64,000 bases of DNA from Tetragenococcus sp041859945 (GCA_041859945.1 JBFLGC010000007.1:4033-68032); one strand, 5' to 3'. Positions 8,101 to 17,487 are shown, numbered from the stretch's first letter. Numbers and translations: made by a program. The notes: generated from the letters alone by a model not told the origin.

Positions 8101-8970
8101 ATGCCATTAGTATCAGGTACAGAAATTTTCAAAGCAGCTCGTAAAGGTGGTTATGCTGTTGGCGCCTTCAATACAAACAACCTTGAATGGACCCAAGCTA
8201 TTTTAACAGCTGCTCAAGAAAAAAATGCCCCAGTTTTGATTCAAACCTCAATGGGTGCCGCAAAATACATGGGTGGTTATAAAGTTGTTGTCGATCTTGT
8301 CAATGATTTAGTAGAATCCATGAACATCACTGTTCCAGTTGTACTTCACTTGGACCATGGTGCTTACGAAGATGCCCTAGAATGTATCGAAGTAGGTTAT
8401 ACTTCTGTTATGTTTGATGGTTCAGCATTGCCATTTGAAGAAAACTTGGAAAAGACAAAAGATGTCGTTGCCAAAGCTCATGCTAAAGGAATGTCCGTTG
8501 AATGTGAAGTTGGCACGATTGGTGGCGAAGAAGACGGCATCATCGGTACTGGTGAATTAGCTGATATCGACGAATGTGTCAAAATGGTCAATACTGGCCT
8601 TGACTTCTTAGCTTGTGGTATCGGTAATGTCCATGGTGTTTATCCTGAAAACTGGCAAGGACTTGCTTTTGACCACTTGCAAGCAATCACAGACGCTGTC
8701 GGCGAAGATGTGCCATTAGTATTACACGGTGGTTCTGGGATCCCTCAAGATCAAATCGAAAAAGCTATCAAGATGGGGATCGCTAAAGTCAACGTCAATA
8801 CTGAATTCCAAATGTCATTTGCTAAAGCAACGCGCGAATACATTGAAGCTGGTAAAGACCGCGAAGGCAAAGGCTTTGACCCTCGTAAACTATTGGCACC
8901 AGGTAAAGCTGCCATCATTAAAGATGCCAAAGAACACATCGACTGGTTTGGTTGTGCTGGTAAAGCTTAA
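8101..8970 (+). CDS. fba: Fructose-bisphosphate aldolase, class II
   Basis: It cleaves fructose-1,6-bisphosphate in glycolysis with zinc. The 289-residue protein has LHLDHG (zinc ligand), ECEVGTIGGEEDG and the phosphate-binding LVLHGGSGIP. The ribosome site AGGAGGA precedes the ATG. The codon choice differs from neighbouring genes (more CTT, TTC and AAC), as expected for a very highly expressed glycolytic gene. A likely -10 (TAGAAT, 8036-8041) lies upstream, without a clear -35. Confidence 0.96.
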   Translation: MPLVSGTEIFKAARKGGYAVGAFNTNNLEWTQAILTAAQEKNAPVLIQTSMGAAKYMGGYKVVVDLVNDLVESMNITVPVVLHLDHGAYEDALECIEVGYTSVMFDGSALPFEENLEKTKDVVAKAHAKGMSVECEVGTIGGEEDGIIGTGELADIDECVKMVNTGLDFLACGIGNVHGVYPENWQGLAFDHLQAITDAVGEDVPLVLHGGSGIPQDQIEKAIKMGIAKVNVNTEFQMSFAKATREYIEAGKDREGKGFDPRKLLAPGKAAIIKDAKEHIDWFGCAGKA

Positions 8971-8987
8971 TAAAAAAATAACTTTTC

Positions 8988-9017
8988 TCCCTCAGCCGCT
9001 GTGGTTGAGGGATTTTT
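8988..9017 (+). terminator. Rho-independent terminator of fba
   Basis: TCCCTCAGCC pairs with GGTTGAGGGA (one G-T pair) around GCTGT, then TTTTT. Confidence 0.92.
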
Positions 9018-9037
9018 TAGGATAAAAAGGTGAGCGT

Positions 9038-9121
9038 CGTGGACCTTAGAATAGAGAAGTAAGGATCAGGAGTGGTGTTCGTGGACCCTGAAATAGAAAA
9101 GTGAAGGCCAAGTCAGACTTT
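9038..9121 (+). repeat. 42-bp tandem repeat, locus A (2 units)
   Basis: Units start at 9038 and 9080, both with CGTGGACC, exactly 42 bp apart. In unit 2, TGG(a)CC can pair with GGCCA (9106-9110) around an A-rich loop. In unit 1 the right arm is GGATCA, still pairable with one G-T and one mismatch. Confidence 0.7.
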
Positions 9122-9228
9122 CACTAGCGACAAAGAGTAGACAGAATAGCCTTCGCTGCTTTTCACTTCTAGTTTCTTATGATAGAATGAATGGAGTCAT
9201 AAGAAAAAAATTATAGGTGAAGATAAAA

Positions 9229-10488
9229 ATGAAAAAAATAATCATTGAAGGAAATCGTCCTTTGTCTGGTGAAGTCACGATCAGCGGTGCGAAAAACAGC
9301 GCGGTGGCCTTGATCCCAGCGGCTATTCTAGCGGATTCTCCAGTCATCTTAGAAGGCGTTCCTGATATCCAAGATGTTCATTCCCTGATTGAAATCCTCG
9401 AAATCATGGGTGTTAAAACTACTTTTGAAAATAATCGATTAGAAATCGATCCTACCGAAATCGTCTCGATCCCAATGCCAAGTGGCAAAATCAATAGTTT
9501 ACGTGCTTCCTATTATTTTATGGGGGCTTTATTAGGTAAATTCGGCGAAGGTGTCGTCGGTTTGCCAGGTGGCTGCTATCTTGGTCCGCGTCCGATCAAT
9601 TTACATATTAAAGGCTTTGAAGCTTTGGGGGCAAAAGTGACCAACGAACATGGCGCCATGTATTTGCGTACTTCTAAAGAAGGGCTCAAAGGCGAGCGGA
9701 TCTTCTTAGATATGGTTTCGATCGGTGCCACCATTAATATCATGTTAGCAGCCGTTAAAGCAAAGGGCAAGACGATCATCGAAAATGCGGCTCGCGAGCC
9801 AGAAATTATTGATGTGGCCACTTTACTAAATAATATGGGCGCTAAGATCCGTGGTGCTGGCACCAATGAGATCCGCATCGAAGGTGTGGAAACTTTGCAC
9901 GGTTGTCAACACTCGATCATCCCTGATCGTATCGAGGCGGGGACTTATTTAGCTATGGCGGCGGCTTGTGGTGAAGGGATCACGGTCAAAAATGTGATCT
10001 ATGAACATTTAGACAGTTTTATTTCCAAATTACAAGAAATCGGGGTGGCACTTGACATTAGTGAAGACAGCATCTACGTCCCAAAATCTAAAGACATGCA
10101 GGCAATCTCCTTAATGACTTATCCTTATCCCGGCTTTGCAACGGATCTACAACAACCGATCACACCACTACTTTTAAAGGCAAAGGGCACGTCAGAAGTC
10201 TTAGATACGATCTATACGCAGCGCGTCAACCATATTCCAGAACTAGTGCGGATGGGGGCTAATGCTGAGATCGAAGGAAGCTTGATACGCTTACACGGTC
10301 CTAGTCAATTGCACGGGGCTGAGGTCATGGCCTCTGATTTACGGGCTGGGGCTTGTTTGGTGATCGCAGGTCTTATGGCAGAAGGTACGACGACCATTAG
10401 CAAAGTAGAGTATATTTTACGTGGCTACGACCATATTATTGAAAAATTGACAGCCTTAGGTGCTGATATAAAAATGATCGAGGAATGA
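9229..10488 (+). CDS. murA: UDP-N-acetylglucosamine 1-carboxyvinyltransferase (MurZ type)
   Basis: It catalyses the first committed step of peptidoglycan precursor synthesis, adding enolpyruvate to UDP-GlcNAc. The protein has 419 residues; KNSAVALIPAAILA near the N terminus; and the fosfomycin-sensitive Cys116 in PGGCYLGPRPI. A GTG 12 bp upstream is in frame, but ATG 9229 sits 8 bases after AGGTGA and gives the usual MKKIIIEG start. The fba-murA-rho-rpmE order marks the second MurA paralogue (murZ). Likely promoter: TTTTCA, 17 bp, TAGAAT (9160-9188). Confidence 0.95.
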   Translation: MKKIIIEGNRPLSGEVTISGAKNSAVALIPAAILADSPVILEGVPDIQDVHSLIEILEIMGVKTTFENNRLEIDPTEIVSIPMPSGKINSLRASYYFMGALLGKFGEGVVGLPGGCYLGPRPINLHIKGFEALGAKVTNEHGAMYLRTSKEGLKGERIFLDMVSIGATINIMLAAVKAKGKTIIENAAREPEIIDVATLLNNMGAKIRGAGTNEIRIEGVETLHGCQHSIIPDRIEAGTYLAMAAACGEGITVKNVIYEHLDSFISKLQEIGVALDISEDSIYVPKSKDMQAISLMTYPYPGFATDLQQPITPLLLKAKGTSEVLDTIYTQRVNHIPELVRMGANAEIEGSLIRLHGPSQLHGAEVMASDLRAGACLVIAGLMAEGTTTISKVEYILRGYDHIIEKLTALGADIKMIEE

Positions 10489-10490
10489 GT

Positions 10491-11786
10491 ATGAGCGACT
10501 ATTTAACCATGGCGGAATTGGAAAACAAAACGCTAAAAGAGATTTACAACTACGCGCGGGAGTTTAAAATTCCCTACTATAGTCAAATGAATAAAAAAGA
10601 ATTAGCCTTATCTGTCATACGTGCACAAGCGGAAAAGCAAGGTTTCTTTTACATGGAAGGGATTTTGGACATTGTCGGACAAGATGGCTATGGCTTTTTG
10701 CGTCCCATAAATTATGGACCCAGTGCCGAAGATATTTATATTTCGAGCTCACAGATCCGTCGTTTTGGTCTGCGCAATGGCGATAAAGTGGCCGGCAAAG
10801 CGCGCCCACCCAAAGAATCGGAACGTTATTATGGCCTTATGCATGTGGAAAGTGTTAACGGTAAGGATCCCGAAGAGGCCAAGGAACGGCCCCATTTCCC
10901 AGCCTTGACACCTTTGTATCCCAATCGTAAACTCACTTTGGAAACGACACCGGGCCGCTTATCGACACGCATGATCGATCTTTTTTCACCAGTCGGCTTT
11001 GGTCAACGGGGATTGATCGTAGCGCCGCCTAAAGCTGGGAAAACGACCATTTTGAAAGAAGTGGCCAATGGGATCACAGAGAACTATCCTGAGGTCGAAT
11101 TGATCGTCTTATTGATCGATGAACGTCCCGAAGAAGTGACCGACTTGGAAAGAAGTGTCAAAGGCGATGTCGTTTATTCGACGTTTGACTTACAACCAAG
11201 CAATCATACCCGCGTTTCGGAGCTGGTCTTGGAACGAGCGATGCGCCTAGTGGAAGACAAGCGCGATGTCGTGATTTTGATGGATAGTATCACGCGCCTC
11301 GGTCGGGCTTACAATTTAGTGGTGCCGCCAAGTGGTCGCACGCTTAGTGGTGGGATCGACCCCGCCGCCTTATATAAACCTAAGAAATTTTTCGGTGCCG
11401 CTAGAAATATCGAAGAAGGTGGCAGTCTGACGATTTTAGCCACGGCTTTGATCGATACAGGTAGCCGAATGGATGATGTGATCTATGAAGAATTCAAAGG
11501 GACCGGTAATCTGGAATTACATTTGTCGCGTAATTTAGCGGAGCGCCGCATTTTTCCAGCTATCGATTTGAAAAAATCGGGGACACGTAAGGAAGAGCTC
11601 TTGATGTCGTCGGAACAATTGGAAGAAACCTGGCGTTTGCGTAACAATATGACGGGTGATTCTTTAGAGTATACCGAACAATTTATCAGCTTTTTGAAGA
11701 AAACCAAAAATAATGCGGAATTTTTAGCGGCTTTTCATGATGTCTCTTTTTCAGAGAAGAAACGTCCGATCCGCCGCAATAAGTGA
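10491..11786 (+). CDS. rho: Transcription termination factor Rho
   Basis: A hexameric RNA-dependent ATPase that ends transcription of untranslated RNA. The 431-residue protein has the Rho N-terminal helical domain, the RNA-binding cold-shock fold (YGFLRP), Walker A PPKAGKTT, and Walker B LIVLLIDERPEEV. The ATG at 10485 overlaps the murA stop but almost touches GAGGA; ATG 10491 is 7 bases from it and is preferred. It is probably co-transcribed with murA. Confidence 0.95.
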   Translation: MSDYLTMAELENKTLKEIYNYAREFKIPYYSQMNKKELALSVIRAQAEKQGFFYMEGILDIVGQDGYGFLRPINYGPSAEDIYISSSQIRRFGLRNGDKVAGKARPPKESERYYGLMHVESVNGKDPEEAKERPHFPALTPLYPNRKLTLETTPGRLSTRMIDLFSPVGFGQRGLIVAPPKAGKTTILKEVANGITENYPEVELIVLLIDERPEEVTDLERSVKGDVVYSTFDLQPSNHTRVSELVLERAMRLVEDKRDVVILMDSITRLGRAYNLVVPPSGRTLSGGIDPAALYKPKKFFGAARNIEEGGSLTILATALIDTGSRMDDVIYEEFKGTGNLELHLSRNLAERRIFPAIDLKKSGTRKEELLMSSEQLEETWRLRNNMTGDSLEYTEQFISFLKKTKNNAEFLAAFHDVSFSEKKRPIRRNK

Positions 11787-11795
11787 GGCTTTTAT

Positions 11796-12587
11796 ATGAC
11801 TATTTCAGATTTGCAGGAACAAATCGAAAACTATTTGGCGCCACAATCAGGTGAATTTGCGATAGTTGTGACCGACTTGCAAACAGATCGACAGTTACAA
11901 ATCGCATCAGACAAAGTTTTTCCTTCCGCTAGTTTGATCAAAGTACCGATACTTACGACTTTATTTCAGCAAGCTTCTTTAGGAAAATTGGAACTTTCTG
12001 AAGAGTTGATCGTAGAAAAAGAACAACAAGTCGAGGGAGCCGGTATTTTGCATGAACTGCGGGCGGGACATCGCTTCAGTTTGTTGGAACTGGCCACTTT
12101 GATGATCGCACAAAGTGATAACACCGCCACGAATCTATTGATCAAACGGCTTGGGATGGCTACGATCAACGATGAAATCGCGCGTTTGGGTTTGTTTGAT
12201 ACGAAATTGCAACGGTTCATGATGGATAGTGCGGCCCGAAAAGCTGGACGTGAAAATCTGACGACAGCTGGTGATATGGCGCTTCTTTTAACGGCGATCG
12301 CTCGCGGTAAGTGTGTCGATCAAGCAGCTAGTTTGCAAATGCTCGATCTTTTAAGTAAACAACAAATCGTCGATCGCCTGGATCGTTATTTGCCAGAAAA
12401 GCTCAAAATCGCGCATAAAACTGGCGATTTAGAAAATCTTGAACATGATTGTGGCATTGTTTTTTTGGAGAAAAAAGCATACGTGATTTGTGTCTTAACG
12501 AATCAAATAAACAGTCACCAACAAGGTTGTGAGATCATCGGGAAAATTTCCAAGTTTGTTTATGATTTTGTTCGTGCAAATGAATAA
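11796..12587 (+). CDS. Class A beta-lactamase-fold serine hydrolase, no signal peptide
   Basis: A 263-residue protein of the beta-lactamase2 fold. It has S46-x-x-K49 (SLIK), S107-D-N (SDNTATN) and K208-T-G. The omega-loop region where class A enzymes carry Glu166 reads MMDSAARKAGRENLTT, with no clear ExxLN. There is no signal peptide or membrane anchor, which is odd for an enzyme of periplasmic or wall substrates. It lies 9 bp after rho in the same operon. It could be an esterase or peptidase; true beta-lactamase activity is doubtful. Confidence 0.85.
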   Translation: MTISDLQEQIENYLAPQSGEFAIVVTDLQTDRQLQIASDKVFPSASLIKVPILTTLFQQASLGKLELSEELIVEKEQQVEGAGILHELRAGHRFSLLELATLMIAQSDNTATNLLIKRLGMATINDEIARLGLFDTKLQRFMMDSAARKAGRENLTTAGDMALLLTAIARGKCVDQAASLQMLDLLSKQQIVDRLDRYLPEKLKIAHKTGDLENLEHDCGIVFLEKKAYVICVLTNQINSHQQGCEIIGKISKFVYDFVRANE

Positions 12588-12593
12588 AAGTAA

Positions 12594-12622
12594 TTGCATC
12601 TAGTGACTAAACATGATAAGAT
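12594..12622 (+). promoter_or_regulatory. Promoter of rpmE2
   Basis: TTGCAT (12594-12599), a 17-bp spacer and TAAGAT (12617-12622), 66 bp upstream of the start codon. Confidence 0.75.
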
Positions 12623-12688
12623 ACTAGTGTTGCAAATTTTGAAGAACTCTGATTCAGCCAATGTTTCAGGGCAAAGGAGAGAATAAAC

Positions 12689-12952
12689 ATGAAAGAATCG
12701 ATCCATCCAGATTATCATCCAGTCGTATTTATGGATTCAACGACCGGCTTTAAATTTTTGTCCGGTTCAACCAAACATTCTGACGAAACAGTTGAATGGG
12801 AAGACGGCAACACGTATCCAGTGATTCGTGTCGAAGTCACTTCTGACTCTCATCCATTCTACACAGGACGTCAAAAATTCACCCAAGCAGATGGTCGTGT
12901 CGACCGTTTCAACAAAAAATACGGTTTTACCGACGCCAACGCTGCTAAATAA
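12689..12952 (+). CDS. rpmE2: 50S ribosomal protein L31, type B
   Basis: An 87-residue ribosomal protein starting MKESIHPDYHPVVFMD. It is the zinc-independent type: the CxxC pair of type A L31 is absent, and the internal TSDSHPFYTGRQKF block is typical of type B. The ribosome site AAGGAGAG precedes the ATG. It lies next to rho as in many Firmicutes but has its own promoter and terminator. No Zur box was evident. Confidence 0.96.
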   Translation: MKESIHPDYHPVVFMDSTTGFKFLSGSTKHSDETVEWEDGNTYPVIRVEVTSDSHPFYTGRQKFTQADGRVDRFNKKYGFTDANAAK

Positions 12953-12965
12953 ACAAAAAGCTAAA

Positions 12966-12996
12966 AAACACTCTTATCTTGAGGGTGTTTTTTTGT
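12966..12996 (+). terminator. Rho-independent terminator of rpmE2
   Basis: AACACTC pairs with GGGTGTT around a short loop, followed by a T-run. Confidence 0.8.
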
Positions 12997-13021
12997 GCTG
13001 TCTTAGCGAGATTTAAAACTT

Positions 13022-13135
13022 TGCCACAGGTTGGTAGGTATCTATGGCAAAGAACAGGAAGTCTGCCACAGATGGTATGGGAGTCTATGGCAAAGATCCA
13101 AAAATCTGCCATAGCTTGGTATCTGTGGTGAAAAT
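13022..13135 (+). repeat. Tandem repeat with 42-43-bp period, locus C
   Basis: TGCCA blocks recur at 42-43-bp spacing (about 13022, 13064 and 13107), and TCTATGGCAAAGA at 13041 and 13084. TGGCA can pair with TGCCA around a 14-nt A-rich loop. A longer alternative stem of about 9 bp also exists in each unit. The sequence differs from the other 42-bp loci, so membership is tentative. Confidence 0.55.
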
Positions 13136-13237
13136 CACGATAATCTCTCGTAGCCACCCTTTAGACCTATGGGAGATCTTCATTCCTTATTGATTTTCTA
13201 ACCAATTGATTCTTAGTAGCGCCATTTTTTCAGTTTA

Positions 13238-13270
13238 AAAAGCGCTCCTCAACTTGTGAGGAGCGCTTTT
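13238..13270 (-). terminator. Terminator of nrdHEF (bidirectional)
   Basis: AAAAGCGCTCCTC pairs perfectly with GAGGAGCGCTTTT. It sits just past the nrdF stop on the minus strand. Confidence 0.9.
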
Positions 13271-13272
13271 GT

Positions 13273-14232
13273 TCACATTCCAATCAAATAATCATCATCA
13301 CTCATGGCTTCGACATTACCTAACAAATAACCATTACCGACTTGGGAGAAGAAGTCGTGGTTACTGGTGCCAGTCGAGATGCCGTTCATGACGATCGGGT
13401 TGACATCTTCGGCGGTATCTGGAAAGAGTGGATCTTGGCCGAGGTTCATCAGGGCTTTATTGGCATTATAGCGCAAGAAAGTCTTAACTTCTTCGGTCCA
13501 GCCGATGCCGTCGTACAGTTCTTCGGTATAGCGTTCTTCGTTTTCGTACAACTCGTATAAAAGATCGTACATCCAATCTTTTAAATGTTGTTGTTCGTCT
13601 TCGGGCAGTTCATTGAAGCCTAATTGGAATTTGTAACCAATATAGGTGCCATGGACCGATTCATCGCGGATGATCAATTTAATGATTTCGGCGACGTTGG
13701 CTAATTTGTTATTGCCTAAATAGTAAAGTGGCGTGTAAAAACCAGAGTAGAACAAGAACGTTTCTAAAAAGACGCTGGCGATCTTCTTTTCTAGGGGACT
13801 GCCATTTTTATAAATTTCATTGATACGTTCGGCTTTTTTCTGTAAATAGGGATTGGTGTTGGTCCACTCAAAGATTTCATCGATTTCTGATTTGGTATTT
13901 AAGGTACTGAAAATCGAGGAATAGCTTTTGGCGTGGACGGATTCCATGAACTGGATATTGTTCAAAACCGCTTCTTCATGGGGAGTGCGCACATCGTCTC
14001 GCAGTTGATCCATGCCACTTTCAGATTGGACGGTGTCAAGGAGCGTCAGGCCGCCAAAGACATGGCCGACCAAGGTTTTTTCGGCAGCTGAAAGTTTGCG
14101 CCAATCATCTAAGTCGTTAGATAAGGGGATCCGCGTGTCCAACCAAAATTGTTCGGTCAGTTTTTCCCAAGTTGATTTATCGATCACATCTTCGATTTCA
14201 TTCCAGTTGATGGCTTCATAATAAGTCGTCAT
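13273..14232 (-). CDS. nrdF: Ribonucleotide reductase class Ib, beta subunit
   Basis: It carries the dimetal-tyrosyl radical used by NrdE to reduce ribonucleotides. The 319-residue protein has the metal-ligand motifs MESVHAKSYS (ExxH plus the radical Tyr) and RDESVHGTYIG, with the class Ib length. It is the last gene of nrdHEF, 22 bp after nrdE. The activating flavodoxin NrdI, needed for the manganese form, is not in this operon but encoded at about 41 kb. Confidence 0.96.
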   Translation of the reverse strand: MTTYYEAINWNEIEDVIDKSTWEKLTEQFWLDTRIPLSNDLDDWRKLSAAEKTLVGHVFGGLTLLDTVQSESGMDQLRDDVRTPHEEAVLNNIQFMESVHAKSYSSIFSTLNTKSEIDEIFEWTNTNPYLQKKAERINEIYKNGSPLEKKIASVFLETFLFYSGFYTPLYYLGNNKLANVAEIIKLIIRDESVHGTYIGYKFQLGFNELPEDEQQHLKDWMYDLLYELYENEERYTEELYDGIGWTEEVKTFLRYNANKALMNLGQDPLFPDTAEDVNPIVMNGISTGTSNHDFFSQVGNGYLLGNVEAMSDDDYLIGM

Positions 14233-14254
14233 TAAAAAGAGCCTCCTTCAAGCT

Positions 14255-16414
14255 TTAAATCACACAACTTTCACATTGGTTACTACCGATCTCTTCAGCG
14301 TCATCGGTAAAGGTCCGGACGTAATAAATCGATTTGCAGCCTTTGTGGAAAGCATAGTTTCGTAAAATGTTCAGATCGCGCGTCGTTTGTTTCGAGGATG
14401 TCTTCCATTCGTACAAGCCATCAGGGATATTCGAACGCAAGAACAAAGTCAAGCTCATCCCTTGATCGATATGTTGTTGCGCGGTCGCGTAAACGTCGAT
14501 CACCTTGCGCATGTCCATGTCGTAAGCCGATTTGTAATATTTGATGGTATCATTATCCAAATGTGGCGCTGGATAGTAAATCTTACCGATTTTCTTTTCT
14601 TGACGTTCTTCGATCAACCGAGTGATTGGATGCAAGCTGGCTGAAGTATCGTTGATATAGGAAATCGAGCCATTGGGTGCCACAGCTAAGCGATTTTGGT
14701 GATACAAGCCATATTTTTTCACATCGTCCGCTAATTGTTGCCAATCCGCCCCCGTTGGCACAAAGACGCCTGCAAATAAAGCTTTCACTTTGTCAGAGCG
14801 AGGTATATGGTTTTCAGCAATATAGCGAGCGAAATAACTGCCATTGGCATAATCGGATTTTTCAAAATGATGGAAGACTTCCCCGCGTTCCTTAGCGATC
14901 GCATTACTTTCGACGAGGGTCCAGTAGTTGAGCAACATGAAATAAATATCCGTGAATTCGATTGATTCCGGTGAGCCATATTCCATATGATTCTTAGCAA
15001 AATAAGCATGAAGACCCATGGCACCGAGGCCAATCGTGTGATTCAATTTATTGCCGTTTTGAATGGTCGGAACGACATCGACATTGGAACTATCGGTGAC
15101 AAAAGTCAAAGCACGAGTCATAGCACGGACGGACTTGCCAAAATCAGGACTGGCCATCAAGTTGACGATGTTGGTCGAACCTAGATTACAAGAAATATCA
15201 GTACCTAAGATTTCATACTCTTGTTTACCGTTGATGAAGCTTGGTTCTTGCACTTGCAAAATTTCCGAGCAAAGGTTACTCATGATGATCTTGCCGTCGA
15301 TTGGGTTGCTCCGATTAGCCGTATCGATATTGATGATGTAAGGATAACCAGATTCTTGCTGTAACTTCGAAATTTCCGTTTCCAGATCACGGGCGCGGAT
15401 CTTGGTCTTGCGGATCTGCGGATTAGCCACTAAATTGTCATATTCTTTAGTGATATCAAGATATGAAAAGGGCACGCCATACTCACGTTCAACACTATAC
15501 GGGCTAAAGAGATACATGTCTTCATTTTTGCGTGCCAGTTCATAAAACTTATCTGGCACAAGGATCCCTAAAGAGAGGGTCTTGACGCGGATCTTTTCAT
15601 CGGCATTTTCTTTTTTGGCGGATAGGAAGCTAATGATATCAGGGTGAAAGACATTCAGATAAACGACGCCGGCCCCTTGCCGTTGACCTAATTGATTGGA
15701 ATAAGAGAAACTGTCTTCAAATAATTTCATGACTGGCATCACGCCACTGGCTGCCCCATCGTAGCCTTTTATAGGGGCACCTGCTTCACGTAAGTTCGAC
15801 AAAGTGATGCCGACCCCACCACCGATCCGTGACAGTTGCAAGGCCGAATTGATGCCGCGTCCGATCGAATTCATGTCGTCAGTCAATTGGACTAAAAAGC
15901 AAGAAACCAGCTCACCGCGACGTTTTCGGCCAGCATTCAAAAACGAGGGCGTCGCTGGTTGGTAACGTTGGTGGATGATCTCATCCGCTAAGTTCAAAGC
16001 TAATTCTTCATTACCGTCAGCAAAATACAAGGCATTGAAAGCCACCCGATCTTCAAAGCGTTCGAGATAAAATTGACCATCATTGGTTTTTAGAGCATAA
16101 GAAGAATAAAATTTATAGGCTGCCATAAAAGACTTAAAAGTAAAGTGTTGGTCTTCAAGGTAAGCATACAATTTGTCGATAAATTCTGGTTGATACTTAT
16201 GAATAAATTCAGCTTCGATATAGTCGTTGTCGATCAAATAAGTGATTTTTTCAGCGACTGAATCAAAACGCATGGTGTTTGGTTCGACATTTTCTTTAAA
16301 AAAAGCCGCCAACGCCTCTTGGTCTTTTTGTAGCGGAATCTGCCCGTTGACAGGACGATTGATGGCATTATTTAATTTGAAGTAGGTAACATCTTTTAAA
16401 TCTTTCAGGCTCAT
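14255..16414 (-). CDS. nrdE: Ribonucleotide reductase class Ib, alpha subunit
   Basis: The catalytic subunit that reduces NDPs. It has 719 residues from ATG at 16414 (MSLKDLKDVTYFKLN), the usual N terminus in the order; an upstream in-frame extension is unlikely. The N-terminal ATP-cone of class Ia is absent, as in class Ib. The active-site region reads NLCSEILQ, and the C terminus ends CESCVI, the redox pair reduced by NrdH. It lies between nrdH and nrdF. Confidence 0.95.
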   Translation of the reverse strand: MSLKDLKDVTYFKLNNAINRPVNGQIPLQKDQEALAAFFKENVEPNTMRFDSVAEKITYLIDNDYIEAEFIHKYQPEFIDKLYAYLEDQHFTFKSFMAAYKFYSSYALKTNDGQFYLERFEDRVAFNALYFADGNEELALNLADEIIHQRYQPATPSFLNAGRKRRGELVSCFLVQLTDDMNSIGRGINSALQLSRIGGGVGITLSNLREAGAPIKGYDGAASGVMPVMKLFEDSFSYSNQLGQRQGAGVVYLNVFHPDIISFLSAKKENADEKIRVKTLSLGILVPDKFYELARKNEDMYLFSPYSVEREYGVPFSYLDITKEYDNLVANPQIRKTKIRARDLETEISKLQQESGYPYIINIDTANRSNPIDGKIIMSNLCSEILQVQEPSFINGKQEYEILGTDISCNLGSTNIVNLMASPDFGKSVRAMTRALTFVTDSSNVDVVPTIQNGNKLNHTIGLGAMGLHAYFAKNHMEYGSPESIEFTDIYFMLLNYWTLVESNAIAKERGEVFHHFEKSDYANGSYFARYIAENHIPRSDKVKALFAGVFVPTGADWQQLADDVKKYGLYHQNRLAVAPNGSISYINDTSASLHPITRLIEERQEKKIGKIYYPAPHLDNDTIKYYKSAYDMDMRKVIDVYATAQQHIDQGMSLTLFLRSNIPDGLYEWKTSSKQTTRDLNILRNYAFHKGCKSIYYVRTFTDDAEEIGSNQCESCVI

Positions 16415-16524
16415 AGGACATTGCTTCCTCTCTTTAGTGATGATTTTAGGAATAAAAAAGGAGGACTTGTTTGCCAAAAAATCTGACGGACAAATCCAAC
16501 TTTTGCTTTCTTTTAAAGGTATGA

Positions 16525-16749
16525 CTAACTAGCAAGTTGGCGTAATTGATCCGGACGAAAACCGACGACAGTCGTGGCATCAGATTGGATCACAGGGACA
16601 CTTTGATAACCTTGCGATTTTAACCATTCCAAAGCATTTCTGTCATTATCAATATTGATTTCCTCAAAGTTGATTTTGTTTTCAGTTAAAAAGCGTTTCA
16701 CCATTTTACATTGCATACAATTGTTTTTCGAGAATAATTTTATATTCAT
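16525..16749 (-). CDS. nrdH: NrdH glutaredoxin-like redoxin
   Basis: A 74-residue electron donor for NrdEF. It has the CMQC redox motif at residues 11-14 and the SVPVI and GFRPDQL blocks typical of NrdH. The ribosome site AGGAGG is 7 bases upstream. First gene of nrdHEF, behind a promoter and two NrdR boxes. Confidence 0.95.
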   Translation of the reverse strand: MNIKLFSKNNCMQCKMVKRFLTENKINFEEINIDNDRNALEWLKSQGYQSVPVIQSDATTVVGFRPDQLRQLAS

Positions 16750-16787
16750 GATGATTCCTCCTAAGCGTTCGCGTTTCGTATGTGTCT

Positions 16788-16817
16788 ATCATATACTGAT
16801 TCAAAGGAGAAAGTCAA
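16788..16817 (-). promoter_or_regulatory. Promoter of nrdHEF
   Basis: Reading the minus strand: TTGACT (16817-16812), an 18-bp spacer and TATGAT (16793-16788). Confidence 0.75.
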
Positions 16818-16824
16818 CGATAAA

Positions 16825-16872
16825 ATACTATATCTTGTGTTTGTGAAATGCAATCAACACTAATTGTTGTGG
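16825..16872 (-). promoter_or_regulatory. Pair of NrdR boxes
   Basis: Two 16-bp sites resemble ACACWATATATWGTGT: ATACTATATCTTGTGT (16825-16840) and ACACTAATTGTTGTGG (16857-16872). Their centres are 32 bp apart, about three helical turns, the usual NrdR arrangement. They lie just upstream of the -35 box. Confidence 0.8.
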
Positions 16873-17025
16873 TTTTTTAAAAGACTTTTACGCTAAACAA
16901 ATGTAAATTCAAGGTTTTGGCAAGTTTACTAAAAAAGTAAAAAGGTAAATTTCAAAAGAAAAAAATTTCATTGTGAAAAGTGACGCAAATGAAAAAAGTA
17001 CCTGCTAGGTCTTAAACCAAATAGG

Positions 17026-17487
17026 CTAATTAAATGGGGCATTTGTTAAATGGAGGAGTTCTTCTTTAGACAACTTTTTAACCAAGAAATCTAACTCTTC
17101 AGAAGCAAACCAATCGATCGTTTGACTGGTTTGGCCATATTTGATGGTGTGGAGGACGGTGTTGGCAGATAAATAAATGTTATGCGGCGTCGGTGGCGTG
17201 ACAGTGACACTTGCACCAGCCTGTAAAAATTGTAAATGACGCTGTTTTTTTGCATCAAGAGTGGCATAAACGATCCAACCTGATTGGACCACATAGAATT
17301 CGCAAGTTTTCTTGTGGTAATGGCTATTTTGCCAAGCACCTGTTTCAGAAGCCTCGGTTCGGCAGTAAGAACTACCATCTGTTGCCACTAAACGATAACG
17401 CTTTTCATCATTAGGCATTGTTTCAAAATTGATATCGATCCCGGCCTTTTGGGCTGTTTCCAACCTAATTTTTTGTGGTTTATCCAT
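17026..17487 (-). CDS. Cupin-domain protein
   Basis: A 153-residue protein with a single cupin barrel (about residues 55-120). Motif 1 is HYHKKTCEFYVVQSG and motif 2 is around PPTPHNIYLSANTVLHTIKYG, giving likely metal ligands at the two His, Glu and last His. Its substrate cannot be inferred. It has its own ribosome site (GGAGGTG) and promoter (TTGAAT, 17 bp, TACAAT on the minus strand, 17557-17529). Confidence 0.75.
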   Translation of the reverse strand: MDKPQKIRLETAQKAGIDINFETMPNDEKRYRLVATDGSSYCRTEASETGAWQNSHYHKKTCEFYVVQSGWIVYATLDAKKQRHLQFLQAGASVTVTPPTPHNIYLSANTVLHTIKYGQTSQTIDWFASEELDFLVKKLSKEELLHLTNAPFN

